NCBI GenBank assembly: GCA_029097145.1
Contig: JAQXNC010000103.1
Span: forward strand, 1-45,803
Length of the DNA stretch: 45,803 nt
Direction of reading: 5' to 3'
Source of the DNA: Bacillota bacterium
Lineage (GTDB): Bacteria > Bacillota_I > Bacilli_A > Erysipelotrichales > Erysipelotrichaceae
The translations under genes were made by a program, and so were the position numbers. The notes under the pieces were generated by a model. It was not told the DNA's origin, searched no databases, and saw nothing but the letters and a program-made list of their open reading frames with translations. Positions 1 through 8,408 of the stretch are shown here, piece by piece (position 1 is the stretch's first letter; each line of letters starts with the position of its first letter).

Positions 1-5
1 AAAAA

Positions 6-25
6 GATATCTCAGATGAGATATC
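6..25 (-). terminator. Intrinsic terminator of folT
   Basis: On the minus strand GATATCTC pairs with GAGATATC across an ATCT loop and is followed by TTTTT running to the window edge. The 3' part of the stem includes the folT stop codon. A nearly identical hairpin ends the tRNA-Leu pair at 9085-9105. Confidence 0.75.
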
Positions 26-533
26 AGTCATATGATATGCCATTTTTGATAAGTAATGGTTTGATTATCTTAAGGAAGATAATAATCAGAATGATTTCAA
101 AAGGCAGCAATGTAATATTTTTAATAAAACTCTTTACAAGATAATAGATATAACCCTTTGAATACAGCATGGCACTCCAGATGGAATTCAGTCCAACATT
201 CACAAAGAGATTGACCATCGTTTTGGCGATGATAATTCTTTTGATTGAGACATGCCGATAGAGACATAGACTGTATATCAGCATTGAAGCGACGGCAGTC
301 AGGGTATATCCAAGAAAGAAAGGACCACTGGGGAAGGCGATAAAGGCGACGATGTCTTCAATTGCTGCATAAGCCAAAGCAATCTTTAAAGGGAAGACAG
401 CTGCGACTATCACTACCACAAGATAGGTGAAGTAAATCCTCAGGTTTTCACCGACTGGAATATATTGCATAGATATGACAACCTGCAAGGCCATCAGTAA
501 CGAAAGTATAACTAACTGTTTTGTTTTGCTCAT
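24..533 (-). CDS. folT: ECF transporter S component, folate (FolT)-like
   Basis: This is a 169-residue integral membrane protein with about five or six hydrophobic helices and a short cationic N-terminus. The order of features (a basic start, then LRIYFTYL, then FPSGPFFLGYTLTA, then a late VNVGLNSIW) fits FolT-family substrate-binding subunits of energy-coupling factor transporters. Such subunits bind a vitamin in the membrane and borrow a shared EcfA/A'/T module, which is not encoded here. Family membership is fairly clear; folate as the substrate is inferred from family resemblance and another vitamin is possible. The start at 533 has no Shine-Dalgarno. An extended -10 (TGATAGAAT) ends 6 nt before the ATG, so the mRNA is probably leaderless. 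It is divergent from trhP1. Confidence 0.7.
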   Translation of the reverse strand: MSKTKQLVILSLLMALQVVISMQYIPVGENLRIYFTYLVVVIVAAVFPLKIALAYAAIEDIVAFIAFPSGPFFLGYTLTAVASMLIYSLCLYRHVSIKRIIIAKTMVNLFVNVGLNSIWSAMLYSKGYIYYLVKSFIKNITLLPFEIILIIIFLKIIKPLLIKNGISYD

Positions 534-539
534 GAAGTT

Positions 540-548
540 ATTCTATCA
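540..548 (-). promoter_or_regulatory. Extended -10 promoter of folT (leaderless)
   Basis: Read on the minus strand, TGA-TAGAAT is followed by six nt and then the ATG. Initiation 7 nt after the -10 box would place +1 on the A of the start codon. No clear -35 is visible, which fits the extended -10 class. Confidence 0.55.
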
Positions 549-574
549 TAATGTACATATTTTTGTGTTAAATA

Positions 575-583
575 TGGTAATAT
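575..583 (+). promoter_or_regulatory. Extended -10 promoter of trhP1 (leaderless)
   Basis: TGG-TAATAT lies six nt upstream of the ATG at 590. There is no Shine-Dalgarno between them. The hexamer matches the consensus imperfectly, so this is weaker than the other leaderless promoters in the window. Confidence 0.4.
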
Positions 584-589
584 TTAGCT

Positions 590-1465
590 ATGGAATTACT
601 GGTTACTTTAAAAAATATAGATTATATTAAAAGATTTAAGGATTATGGAGTATTTGGAGTCATTGCAGGGACTCCTGTCTTTTCTTCAAGATATATGTTT
701 GACCTGGAGGATTTAAAAATAATTAAGGATGAATGCGAACGTTATAATCTTGATATGTATATCAGTATTGATACGATGATTGAAGAAAAAGAACGCGCTT
801 TATTATATGAATATCTGGAATTTATCAAGGGACTGGATGTCAAAGGGATATATTTTACCGATCTGGCTATCCTAAAGGCTGCGAAAGATTTAAAACTTGA
901 ATCAAAGCTGATTTATGATCCATCAACACTGATAACAAATTCACTTGATGCCTATTTCTATCTGAGTCAGGGAATTGACAGTGTCATGGCTGCTAGAGAA
1001 ATCACGCTGGATGAGATCACTGAGATATCAAAGAATAATAACTGTGATATTGATATGCAGATTTTTGGATATGTTAAAACAGCGATGTCAAAAAGACATT
1101 TCCTGTCAAACTATTTTAAACATCTGGGGCAGAATTATAATGTATCGAATAAAGAGACTCTTAAAATAGTCGAAGAGAGTCGTGATTATGAAATGCCTAT
1201 AACTGAAACCAAATATGGTACAAATATCTATACTGACTATATCTTATGTACATATGAAGAATATCATCATTTAAGACATTATATTAAAAGAGCGATTATT
1301 GATGATATCTTTATCAGGGAAGATATGCTTTTTGATGTATTAAAGGATTATCAGAGATGTAATGATGACAATGCATCACTGCTTTTAAATAATCTTAAAC
1401 TTAAATATTATAAATATACTTTTGATAAAGGTTATCTGTATCAGAAAACCAATTTAACCAAGTAG
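590..1465 (+). CDS. trhP1: U32 peptidase-family protein, TrhP1 (YrrN)-like tRNA hydroxylation protein
   Basis: The product has 291 residues and resembles the short U32-family proteins represented by Bacillus YrrN. In that family TrhP1 and TrhP2 act together, from prephenate, in making 5-hydroxyuridine at the tRNA wobble position. Visible here are a TIM-barrel-like N-terminal half (MELLVTLKN, then GVFGVIAGTPVFS) and the region around DIDMQIFGYVKTAMSKRHFLS, which corresponds to the cysteine-rich segment of the longer paralogue but lacks most of its cysteines. It sits 11 nt upstream of the full-length U32 gene, as yrrN sits before yrrO. The start at 590 is the first ATG after a -10-like element and no ribosome binding site is seen. 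The exact biochemical role is inferred from family and neighbour. Confidence 0.75.
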   Translation: MELLVTLKNIDYIKRFKDYGVFGVIAGTPVFSSRYMFDLEDLKIIKDECERYNLDMYISIDTMIEEKERALLYEYLEFIKGLDVKGIYFTDLAILKAAKDLKLESKLIYDPSTLITNSLDAYFYLSQGIDSVMAAREITLDEITEISKNNNCDIDMQIFGYVKTAMSKRHFLSNYFKHLGQNYNVSNKETLKIVEESRDYEMPITETKYGTNIYTDYILCTYEEYHHLRHYIKRAIIDDIFIREDMLFDVLKDYQRCNDDNASLLLNNLKLKYYKYTFDKGYLYQKTNLTK

Positions 1466-1476
1466 GAGGTAAGAGG

Positions 1477-2703
1477 ATGGATAGAATAGAACTGCTGGCT
1501 CCTGCTAAGGATCTTGAAAAGGCTAAAACCGCTATCAGATATGGAGCAGATGCGGTATATCTTGGGGGCAAACGTTTTTCCTTAAGATCGAGAGCGTCAA
1601 ATTTTGATATTGAAGATATCAGGGAGATTGCTGATTTTGCCCATGGATTTAATAAGAAAATCTATGTGACAGTTAATATGGTATTCCATGATGATGATTT
1701 ATATGGAATCAGGGAATACCTTGAAAAACTTGATGAGATAGGTGTTGATGCGATAATTGTTGAATCATTGGCAGTAGCTTCATTATCAAAGAAATATGCA
1801 CCACATATGGAATGTCATATTTCAACACAGACCTCAATTACCAATTCAATGACGGTAAAGATGATGGAAGAATTTGGAGCAGATCGCGTTGTTTTGGCAA
1901 GAGAAGTTGATATGAGCGAAATTGAAGTGATTGCCAAGCGTGTAAGTGTTCCACTTGAGGTATTCATTCATGGTGGCATGTGTTCAAATTATAGTGGACG
2001 CTGTACACTTTCAAATCGTATGACTCTGCGTGATGCCAATCGTGGCGGCTGTGCTCAAAGCTGCCGCTGGAAATATCGTGTTTATGATGGCAATACACTG
2101 ATTTCTAGTAAAGAGTGTCCTTTATCAATGTCATCAAAGGATTTGAGGGCGACAGCCTATATTGAAAGAATGATTAAGGCTGGAGTTGCTTCTTTAAAAA
2201 TTGAAGGACGTATGAAGTCTGATTATTATATTGCACAGGTCGTTAAGACATATCGCAAGATGATTGATGAAATATATGAAAAGGGTCATCTTGATGATGA
2301 TAGAATTGCCTATTATGATGATGAACTATCCAAGGCTGAAAACCGTTTGAGTGATGATGGTTTCTTAAGTGGCAAATGTGATGATACCAAACATCTCTAT
2401 GGGATTAATGGGGCAGGTGTTACTCATGAATTTATCGGCTATGTCAAGGATTATGACAGAGTATCACAAATGGCTTTGGTTGAAGTGCGTAACAAATTCA
2501 GTCTGAATGATGAACTTGAAGTATTTGGACCGAAGGTTGATAATGAACATTTTATCAATACACTGATGTATAATCAGGATTTTGAAAATGTTGAAGTAGC
2601 TAATCAGCCAATGGAACTGCTTTTTGTCAGGATCCCGTTTAATGTGAGTGAACATGATATGATAAGAAAGGTTGATAATCATGATCGTCGAAGGAGCTAT
2701 TAG
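1477..2703 (+). CDS. trhP2: U32 family protein TrhP2 (YrrO), tRNA 5-hydroxyuridine biosynthesis
   Basis: This 408-residue protein begins with the family hallmark ELLAPAKDLEKAKTAIRYGA, continues DAVYLGG, and carries the U32 signature region EVFIHGGMCSNYSG, followed by RC, a run of basic residues, then GGCAQSCRW. The cysteines (MCSNYSGRC, GGCAQSC) are those expected to bind an iron-sulphur cluster. In B. subtilis the homologue YrrO, with YrrN, supports prephenate-dependent wobble-uridine hydroxylation. An AGGAGG Shine-Dalgarno lies 7 nt before the ATG. It is the second gene of the operon, and the following methyltransferase gene starts inside its 3' end. Confidence 0.85.
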   Translation: MDRIELLAPAKDLEKAKTAIRYGADAVYLGGKRFSLRSRASNFDIEDIREIADFAHGFNKKIYVTVNMVFHDDDLYGIREYLEKLDEIGVDAIIVESLAVASLSKKYAPHMECHISTQTSITNSMTVKMMEEFGADRVVLAREVDMSEIEVIAKRVSVPLEVFIHGGMCSNYSGRCTLSNRMTLRDANRGGCAQSCRWKYRVYDGNTLISSKECPLSMSSKDLRATAYIERMIKAGVASLKIEGRMKSDYYIAQVVKTYRKMIDEIYEKGHLDDDRIAYYDDELSKAENRLSDDGFLSGKCDDTKHLYGINGAGVTHEFIGYVKDYDRVSQMALVEVRNKFSLNDELEVFGPKVDNEHFINTLMYNQDFENVEVANQPMELLFVRIPFNVSEHDMIRKVDNHDRRRSY

Positions 2704-3400
2704 TACCAAAGCTGCGCTTTTTAATGGACGCAGAAGGGTTGAATGTGTTTATATCGATGAAGATAAGGTTTCAAGAGATGTGACATATATTCTAAATTAT
2801 CTGAACAGACATGATATCAGATATCAGTTATGCAGGCGTGAATATATTGATTCGATAGCCAGTGGTAAGACCCATGGTGGAATAATTGCTGAAGTATCTT
2901 CAAGAGAATATGACGATATATCAAAGCTTAAAGACAGAACTGTTTTTCTTGTTGATGGAGTAGAAGATCCTTTTAATCTAGGTTATATCTTTAGAACTCT
3001 CAGAGCCTTTAACTATCATCAGGTAATTATGCCATCAAGAGACTTATCTAATATGGAGTCATCAATTCTGAAATCAAGTGCCGGTGCTTTTGATGAACTT
3101 GATATCATCATGAGTGATGATTTATATAATGACTTAATAAAACTGAAAGATCGCTATAAGCTATTATCTCTCTCAAGAAGTGATAAAGCCAAAGATATAA
3201 TGACTTATCACTTTCCATCAAAGAAGATTATTCTTTTAGGCGGAGAGAAAAGGGGTATTAAAAAGGATATCCTGAAGATATCTGATGAAGAGATTTTTAT
3301 TGATTATCCAGGAGATTTCAGAAATGCCTTAAATGCTTCAAGTGCCTTAAGTGTTATGACAGCAGTATTAGAAATGCGCAAGAGGAATGGCTATGATTAG
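2681..3400 (+). CDS. TrmH/SpoU-family RNA methyltransferase, divergent paralogue
   Basis: A SPOUT-class S-adenosylmethionine-dependent RNA ribose methyltransferase of 239 residues from the ATG at 2681; the ORF track's TTG at 2672 is less likely. Motif 1 is VDGVEDPFNLGYIFRTLRAF, motif 2 is ILLGGEKRGI, and motif 3 is DFRNALNASSAL, where typical family members have a SLN core. The N-terminal 75 residues would be the RNA-recognition domain. The start overlaps trhP2 by 23 nt and the end overlaps the next methyltransferase by 8 nt, so the three genes are translationally coupled. The target nucleotide cannot be read from the sequence. Confidence 0.75.
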   Translation: MIVEGAISTKAALFNGRRRVECVYIDEDKVSRDVTYILNYLNRHDIRYQLCRREYIDSIASGKTHGGIIAEVSSREYDDISKLKDRTVFLVDGVEDPFNLGYIFRTLRAFNYHQVIMPSRDLSNMESSILKSSAGAFDELDIIMSDDLYNDLIKLKDRYKLLSLSRSDKAKDIMTYHFPSKKIILLGGEKRGIKKDILKISDEEIFIDYPGDFRNALNASSALSVMTAVLEMRKRNGYD

Positions 3401-4112
3401 TTCACTTGGCAATCAAAGAGTTAAGGACTGGATGCGCCTTTATCAGAAAAAATACCGCAGGAATCAGTATCTGATCTTTGATGAAGATATGATCAGGTCG
3501 GCTATTGAATATGGATATCTCGATACACTGATATACTGTCAGAATAGTGAAATAGCTTTTGCAAACAGTGTTGAAGTCAGTATTGAGGTAATGGATAAAC
3601 TCTCAAAAGGTAAAGGTCTCAGGTATATTGGTGTTGCCAATATGTTAAAAGAAGGCCTAAATAATCCTCGAAGGATTGTTATTCTTGATGATCTTCAGGA
3701 TCCAGCTAATGTGGGAATGATTATCAGCAGCGCCTATCTTTTTGGATATGACAGCGTCATTCTTAATTCATTTACTGCTGATATCTATCATGAAAAATGT
3801 CTCGATAAAGCTTCAGACAGCCTCTATAAGGTTAATATTCTAAGATGTGATGTCAGAGAAATAATTCCTGAACTGAAAAGAGAAGGTTTTAAAATATATG
3901 CGACTGGTCTTAGGAAAGAGACCAAAGAACTTGAAGAGACTCTGGTATATGATAAAATGGCTTTCATTTTAGGTAATGAAGGATCAGGAGTTAAAGAAGA
4001 GTTATATGAACTTTCGGATGAGATCGTAAAGATCAGAATGGAGAATATCGATTCTTTAAATGTAGCGATAGCTGGTTCAATTGTCATGTATCACTTTGCG
4101 ACAAAACAGTAA
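3393..4112 (+). CDS. TrmH/SpoU-family RNA (rRNA/tRNA) 2'-O-methyltransferase
   Basis: This is a canonical TrmH-type SPOUT methyltransferase of 239 residues. The N-terminal substrate-binding domain starts with the typical ISSLGNQRVKDW. The catalytic domain has motif 1 DDLQDPANVGMIISSA with its conserved Asn, motif 2 FILGNEGSGV, and motif 3 IDSLNVAIAGSIVMY, which forms the cofactor-binding knot. I chose the ATG at 3393 because AGAGG lies 7 nt upstream; the ATG at 3387 would be too close. The overlap with the upstream gene is ATGATTAG. It is the last gene of the trhP operon, and a strong terminator follows. Confidence 0.85.
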   Translation: MISSLGNQRVKDWMRLYQKKYRRNQYLIFDEDMIRSAIEYGYLDTLIYCQNSEIAFANSVEVSIEVMDKLSKGKGLRYIGVANMLKEGLNNPRRIVILDDLQDPANVGMIISSAYLFGYDSVILNSFTADIYHEKCLDKASDSLYKVNILRCDVREIIPELKREGFKIYATGLRKETKELEETLVYDKMAFILGNEGSGVKEELYELSDEIVKIRMENIDSLNVAIAGSIVMYHFATKQ

Positions 4113-4128
4113 ATATAATATAAACAGT

Positions 4129-4167
4129 AAATCCGACCTGTATCTCTGTGTTTTCAGGTCGGATTTT
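4129..4167 (+). terminator. Intrinsic terminator of the trhP operon
   Basis: AAATCCGACCTG and CAGGTCGGATTT form a 12-bp stem around a 14-nt loop, followed by a short T-rich run. It lies between convergent genes and may also stop transcripts from acyP, although the minus-strand U-tract is poor. Confidence 0.85.
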
Positions 4168-4219
4168 ATTGAATAATCAATAGTCAGCAAATGTTTTATC
4201 AAATAGAACTTTTTTAATA

Positions 4220-4492
4220 TTAATAGATAACTTTAAAATTACTGTCATTAACACATGGGACTTCTTTCATATAATAGTCATCAATTCTGATAAAACCACT
4301 GATATGATAAAGATCACGCAGAAGATTATAGATTGCTGATTCTTCTCCTTCGAAATATGCTTCGACATTACCGTCATCAAGATTTCTGATAGAACCGGTA
4401 ATATTCAGATCTCTGGCTTTCATCATAACGGTAAAACGAAAGCCAACTCCCTGTATCTGTCCTTTAAATAATACATAAAAGCGTTTTTTCAT
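4220..4492 (-). CDS. acyP: Acylphosphatase
   Basis: This is a small cytoplasmic enzyme of 90 residues, the family's usual length, which hydrolyses carboxyl-phosphate bonds of acyl phosphates. The phosphate-binding signature GQIQGVGFRF contains the catalytic Arg19. The second signature GSIRNLDDGNVEAYFEG contains the catalytic Asn37. It is a single-gene unit on the minus strand, divergent from the MATE gene. A TGT-TATACT extended -10 ends 6 nt before its ATG, predicting a leaderless message. The AGAGGT in that gap would be too close to act as a normal Shine-Dalgarno. Confidence 0.93.
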   Translation of the reverse strand: MKKRFYVLFKGQIQGVGFRFTVMMKARDLNITGSIRNLDDGNVEAYFEGEESAIYNLLRDLYHISGFIRIDDYYMKEVPCVNDSNFKVIY

Positions 4493-4498
4493 ACCTCT

Positions 4499-4507
4499 AG
4501 TATAACA
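4499..4507 (-). promoter_or_regulatory. Extended -10 promoter of acyP (leaderless)
   Basis: On the minus strand TGT-TATACT is followed by six nt and the start codon. It overlaps the spacer of the divergent MATE promoter. Confidence 0.5.
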
Positions 4508-4515
4508 AAAAGGTG

Positions 4516-4521
4516 TAGAAT
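4516..4521 (+). promoter_or_regulatory. -10 element of the MATE gene (leaderless)
   Basis: TAGAAT sits seven nt before the ATG at 4529, and there is no Shine-Dalgarno in the gap. No good -35 is seen, so activity may be modest. The near position supports ATG 4529 over the tracked TTG at 4523. Confidence 0.45.
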
Positions 4522-4528
4522 ATTGCGT

Positions 4529-5881
4529 ATGAGATTTATTAATGATCTAGGAAGTAAGAATCTTAAAGGCCTGGTTTTATCACTGGCTGTTCCTTCAATG
4601 TTGTCACAACTGGTGAGTGTTTTTTACAGTATAGTCGACCGTATGTATATTGGAAATATTGATGGTATTGGAGATATGTGTCTGGCTGGTGTTGGGGTTG
4701 TATCACCAATTGTCACCATGATTACATCATTTGCCTTTCTTGTCGGTATTGGTTCATCACCATTACTTTCAAGAAGCCTTGGTGAGAAAAGAGAAGATAA
4801 AGCTTTTGACATTGTGGCCAATGCCTTTTTACTGATACTGATTATTGCGTTATCAGTTATCGGTGTTTCATATATGCTTAAAGACTGGATGCTTTATACA
4901 TTTGGAGCCAGTGATAATATCTATCAGTATGCCAATGATTATTTTTCGATCTATCTATTTGGCATTATCTTTTCACTTATTGGGACAGCCATGAATCAAC
5001 TGATTATCTGTCAGGGATTTGGTAAACAGGGAATGTTGTCGGTGATGCTTGGTGCAGTAATCAATATTGTATTAGACCCAATATTTATCTTTATTCTGGG
5101 TATGGGTGTTAAGGGTGCAGCGATTGCGACTGTGATATCACAATGTATATCCTGTCTTTATGTGCTCAGGTTTCTGTTTTCTAATGATGCCTATATCAGA
5201 ATTACTTTTAAGGGTTACAGTCTTAAACTGATGATTAATATTCTGAAAATGGGTTTTACCTGTTTTATTATTATCATGTTTGATAATTTTATGTTAATAG
5301 GATTAAATACAGTCTTGACGAAATATGGTGGTGCCGGATATGGTGATATGCTTCTGACATGTAATACCATACTCCAGTCATTTATGCTTATAATTACCAT
5401 GCCTTTAGGCGGCCTGACAACCGGTACGCAGACTGTACTCGGCTACGCTCTTGGGGCGAAAGATTACTGGCGTATCAGGGATGCTCAGAAACTTATTTTT
5501 AAACTTGCATTAATATTTACTGGAATCATGTTTATTGTGGCCAATATACTCAGTCGCTATTTTGTCATGATTTTCACATCAACCCCTGAATATATCGAAA
5601 TGACCATTAGGATTATACGGTTATCTACACTGGGTATTATTCCACTTGGTATCCAATATGAGATTGTCGATGGCTTTACAGGTCTTGGTAAGGTTAAGGT
5701 ATCGTTATTCTTATCAGCTTTAAGAAAGGTTGTCTATTTTATCTGTATATTTGTTTTACCATTATATATACCAATCAGATATGTATTTATTGCTGAAACG
5801 ATATCTGATACTATCCCAGTAGTTGTATCAGTAATCATCTATATCATTGTAATAAGAAAATTACAGAATGAATGTAATTGA
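4529..5881 (+). CDS. MATE family efflux transporter
   Basis: This is a 450-residue polytopic membrane protein with about twelve helices arranged as two similar six-helix halves. The start has the MATE pattern LVLSLAVPSMLSQLVSVFYS followed by IVDRMYIGNI, and the second half begins near residue 230 with ILKMGFTCFI. MATE proteins export cationic drugs or metabolites using a sodium or proton gradient. The substrate cannot be assigned. The ORF-track start at 4523 is a TTG lying inside the promoter-proximal gap; the ATG at 4529 is preferred. It is followed after 32 nt by an aminopeptidase gene with its own -10 element. Confidence 0.88.
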   Translation: MRFINDLGSKNLKGLVLSLAVPSMLSQLVSVFYSIVDRMYIGNIDGIGDMCLAGVGVVSPIVTMITSFAFLVGIGSSPLLSRSLGEKREDKAFDIVANAFLLILIIALSVIGVSYMLKDWMLYTFGASDNIYQYANDYFSIYLFGIIFSLIGTAMNQLIICQGFGKQGMLSVMLGAVINIVLDPIFIFILGMGVKGAAIATVISQCISCLYVLRFLFSNDAYIRITFKGYSLKLMINILKMGFTCFIIIMFDNFMLIGLNTVLTKYGGAGYGDMLLTCNTILQSFMLIITMPLGGLTTGTQTVLGYALGAKDYWRIRDAQKLIFKLALIFTGIMFIVANILSRYFVMIFTSTPEYIEMTIRIIRLSTLGIIPLGIQYEIVDGFTGLGKVKVSLFLSALRKVVYFICIFVLPLYIPIRYVFIAETISDTIPVVVSVIIYIIVIRKLQNECN

Positions 5882-5883
5882 TG

Positions 5884-5889
5884 TATAAT
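5884..5889 (+). promoter_or_regulatory. -10 element upstream of M18 aminopeptidase gene
   Basis: A TATAAT box lies just after the MATE stop codon, with a weak TTACAG upstream at about 17 nt. The message would have a short leader containing a GGAGG Shine-Dalgarno before the ATG at 5914. Confidence 0.5.
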
Positions 5890-5913
5890 AGTTAAAGACT
5901 GGAGGAATAATGT

Positions 5914-7287
5914 ATGAAAACAGTATGGGATAAATATAACGATGAGAAATTAAATGAACTGATGAATTTCTCAGAAGGTTATAAAGATTACTTAACAAAC
6001 GGAAAAACAGAAAGAGAATGTACAAAGAAGGCTATTGAAATAGCTAAGAGCTATGGCTTTAAAGATATCAGTGAATACGATTCTTTAAAGACAGGAGATA
6101 AGGTTTATGTCAATAACCGTAATAAAGGTTTATGTGCTTTTATCATTGGTGAAAAACCAATGGAAGAAGGTATGAATATTTTAGGTGCACATATTGATTC
6201 ACCTAGAATTGATATCAAACAGAATCCTTTATATGAAGACCATGGACTGGTACTCATGGATACTCATTATTATGGTGGTATCAAGAAATATCAGTGGGTA
6301 GCTCATCCAATGGCTTTACATGGTGTTGTATGTAAAAAGGATGGAACTACAGTTGATGTCGTAATTGGTGAAAAGGATGATGATCCTGTAGTAGGTATCA
6401 GTGATTTATTAATTCATTTATCTGGTGATCAGATGCAGAAGACTGGTGCCAAGGTTGTTGAAGGTGAAGATTTGAATGTTCTGGTAGGTTCAATGCCTTT
6501 AAAGACTGAAGATGAAGATAAGAAGGATCTGGTAAAGGAAAATATCCTGAAGATTCTTAAGGATACATATGGTATTGAAGAAGATGATTTCATCAGTGCT
6601 GAACTTGAAATAGTACCAGCTGGCAAGACCAGAGATTATGGTTTAGACCGTTCAATGGTTATGGGTTATGGTCATGATGATCGTATCTGTGCCTATACAT
6701 CTTTAATGGCTATATTAGATACAGTTAATCCTGAACGTACTGCCTGCTGTATCCTGGTTGATAAGGAAGAAGTTGGATCACAGGGTAATACAGGTATGCA
6801 GTCAAGATTCTTTGAAAATACAATAGCTGAAATTATGGATAAACTTGAAGGATACAGTGAATTAAAACTTAGAAGAACTCTAAGAAATTCATATATGTTG
6901 TCAAGTGATGTCAGTGCTGGATTTGATCCTAACTATCCATCTGTTAATGAATTAAAGAATACTGCTTTCCTTGGTAAGGGTATCTGTTTTAATAAGTATA
7001 CAGGCGCAAGAGGAAAGAGTGGATGTAATGATGCCAATCCTGAATATATTGCCAAGTTAAGAAGAGTTATGGATGATAATGAAGTAATGTTCCAGACATC
7101 TGAACTTGGAAGAGTTGACCAGGGCGGTGGAGGCACTATTGCCTACATTTTAGCCAATATGGATATGGAAGTTATTGATGCAGGTATTGCCGTACAGAAT
7201 ATGCATGCATGTTACGAAGTGGCATCAAAGGCTGACATCTATGAAGCATATCTGGCTTATAAAGCATTCCTCAAGGATATGAAATAA
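5914..7287 (+). CDS. M18 family zinc aminopeptidase (aminopeptidase I type)
   Basis: A 457-residue cytosolic metallopeptidase that removes N-terminal residues from peptides. Visible metal-site and active-site segments are LGAHIDSPRIDI, then GVSDLLIHLSGDQ, then DKEEVGSQGNTGMQSRF, then SSDVSAGFDPNYPS, and the C-terminal MHACYEVASKADIYE. Length and motif order match the AMPI-like M18 subgroup, about 40 residues longer than the second M18 protein at 13780. A GGAGG lies 9 nt upstream of the start. Its TAA stop overlaps the ATG of the next gene by one base (TAATG), so the two are translationally coupled. Confidence 0.9.
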   Translation: MKTVWDKYNDEKLNELMNFSEGYKDYLTNGKTERECTKKAIEIAKSYGFKDISEYDSLKTGDKVYVNNRNKGLCAFIIGEKPMEEGMNILGAHIDSPRIDIKQNPLYEDHGLVLMDTHYYGGIKKYQWVAHPMALHGVVCKKDGTTVDVVIGEKDDDPVVGISDLLIHLSGDQMQKTGAKVVEGEDLNVLVGSMPLKTEDEDKKDLVKENILKILKDTYGIEEDDFISAELEIVPAGKTRDYGLDRSMVMGYGHDDRICAYTSLMAILDTVNPERTACCILVDKEEVGSQGNTGMQSRFFENTIAEIMDKLEGYSELKLRRTLRNSYMLSSDVSAGFDPNYPSVNELKNTAFLGKGICFNKYTGARGKSGCNDANPEYIAKLRRVMDDNEVMFQTSELGRVDQGGGGTIAYILANMDMEVIDAGIAVQNMHACYEVASKADIYEAYLAYKAFLKDMK

Positions 7288-8390
7288 TGTTTGTAAACTA
7301 TGATGAAAGTATTCTGAACTATATCGCTTCTATCAGGGAGTATTATGGGCTTGAATCTTCATATGCTCCAAAAGATGATTTCAGTAAATATTTAAATGAT
7401 ATTCAACCTGAAAGAATATATCTTCTTTTGATTGATGGGATGGGATCAAGACTGATTCAAAGAAAACTTAAAGAAGATTCATTTATCAGAAGGCATCAGA
7501 TAGCTGAAACATTTACTGTCTTTCCGCCAACCACAACAGCTGCTACTACTTCCATACTTAACGGCAAGGCTCCTAATGAGAATGCCTGGATTGGATGGAC
7601 ACAGTATGTTAAAGAGGTTGATGATATAGTGGTACCATTTTATGGCAGTAGCTATTATGGTGATAAAAAGTATGGCAAAGAGTTCTTTTATAACACTATC
7701 GAAGTTAGTGATATCATGTCTGAATTAAATGCCAAAGGTATTAAAGCTTCAGAAATATATCCAGCTTTCAGAAAGAATGGTGCTAAAGATTTTGAAGAAC
7801 TCATGACAAAGATGGTTAAGGCTACTAATGAAAGTGATGATAAATTCATCTATCTTTACTGGGATAAATATGATTCTCTAATGCACGATAATGGTGTTAC
7901 ATCTTCAGTTTCTGATGATTATCTTAATCATATGAATTCTTTACTGGAGAAAAGTGTCAAGGAACTAAAGAGTAATACTTTACTGATAGTCGTGGCTGAT
8001 CATGGACAGGTTGATATTGAAGAAGAGATTAATATCTATGATACAAATCTGTCTGAATATCTTATAAGACCTGTGACATGTGAACCAAGGGCGACAGTCT
8101 TCTATGTTAAGGAAGAATATAAAGATATCTTTGCACATGAATTTAAAAAGCAATTCAGTGATGATTTCATACTTTTAAGTCATGAGCAGGTTCTTGATAC
8201 ACATCTATTTGGAGATAGAGAGAATCATCCACGCTTTGAAGAAATGATTGGTGACTATATTGCGATAGCCAAAAAACATAAACATCTGGTTTATCAGGAA
8301 AAACCAAAAGATAAGAAATTTAAAGGTGGACATGCTGGATGTCACCTTGATGAACTGATGATACCATTTATTATCTATTACCAAAAATAA
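7287..8390 (+). CDS. Alkaline-phosphatase-superfamily hydrolase (nucleotide pyrophosphatase/phosphodiesterase-like)
   Basis: A 367-residue enzyme of the alkaline phosphatase superfamily. Metal ligands and nucleophile are recognisable in order: LLIDGMGSR (Asp), FPPTTTAATTSILNG (candidate Thr nucleophile), YWDKYDSLMHDNG (Asp and His), VVADHGQVD (Asp-His) and, near the C-terminus, KGGHAGCHLDE (His). This layout is that of NPP-type phosphodiesterases, which use two zinc ions and a Thr. There is no signal peptide, so it is probably cytoplasmic. The substrate is unknown. It is coupled to the aminopeptidase and ends at a strong terminator. Confidence 0.82.
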   Translation: MFVNYDESILNYIASIREYYGLESSYAPKDDFSKYLNDIQPERIYLLLIDGMGSRLIQRKLKEDSFIRRHQIAETFTVFPPTTTAATTSILNGKAPNENAWIGWTQYVKEVDDIVVPFYGSSYYGDKKYGKEFFYNTIEVSDIMSELNAKGIKASEIYPAFRKNGAKDFEELMTKMVKATNESDDKFIYLYWDKYDSLMHDNGVTSSVSDDYLNHMNSLLEKSVKELKSNTLLIVVADHGQVDIEEEINIYDTNLSEYLIRPVTCEPRATVFYVKEEYKDIFAHEFKKQFSDDFILLSHEQVLDTHLFGDRENHPRFEEMIGDYIAIAKKHKHLVYQEKPKDKKFKGGHAGCHLDELMIPFIIYYQK

Positions 8391-8408
8391 GCCCTAAAAG
8401 GGCTTTTT
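8389..8408. terminator. Bidirectional intrinsic terminator
   Basis: AAGCCCT pairs with AGGGCTT, flanked by T6 on the plus side and by a T-rich run on the minus side. It serves the convergent phosphodiesterase and membrane-protein genes. Confidence 0.85.
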
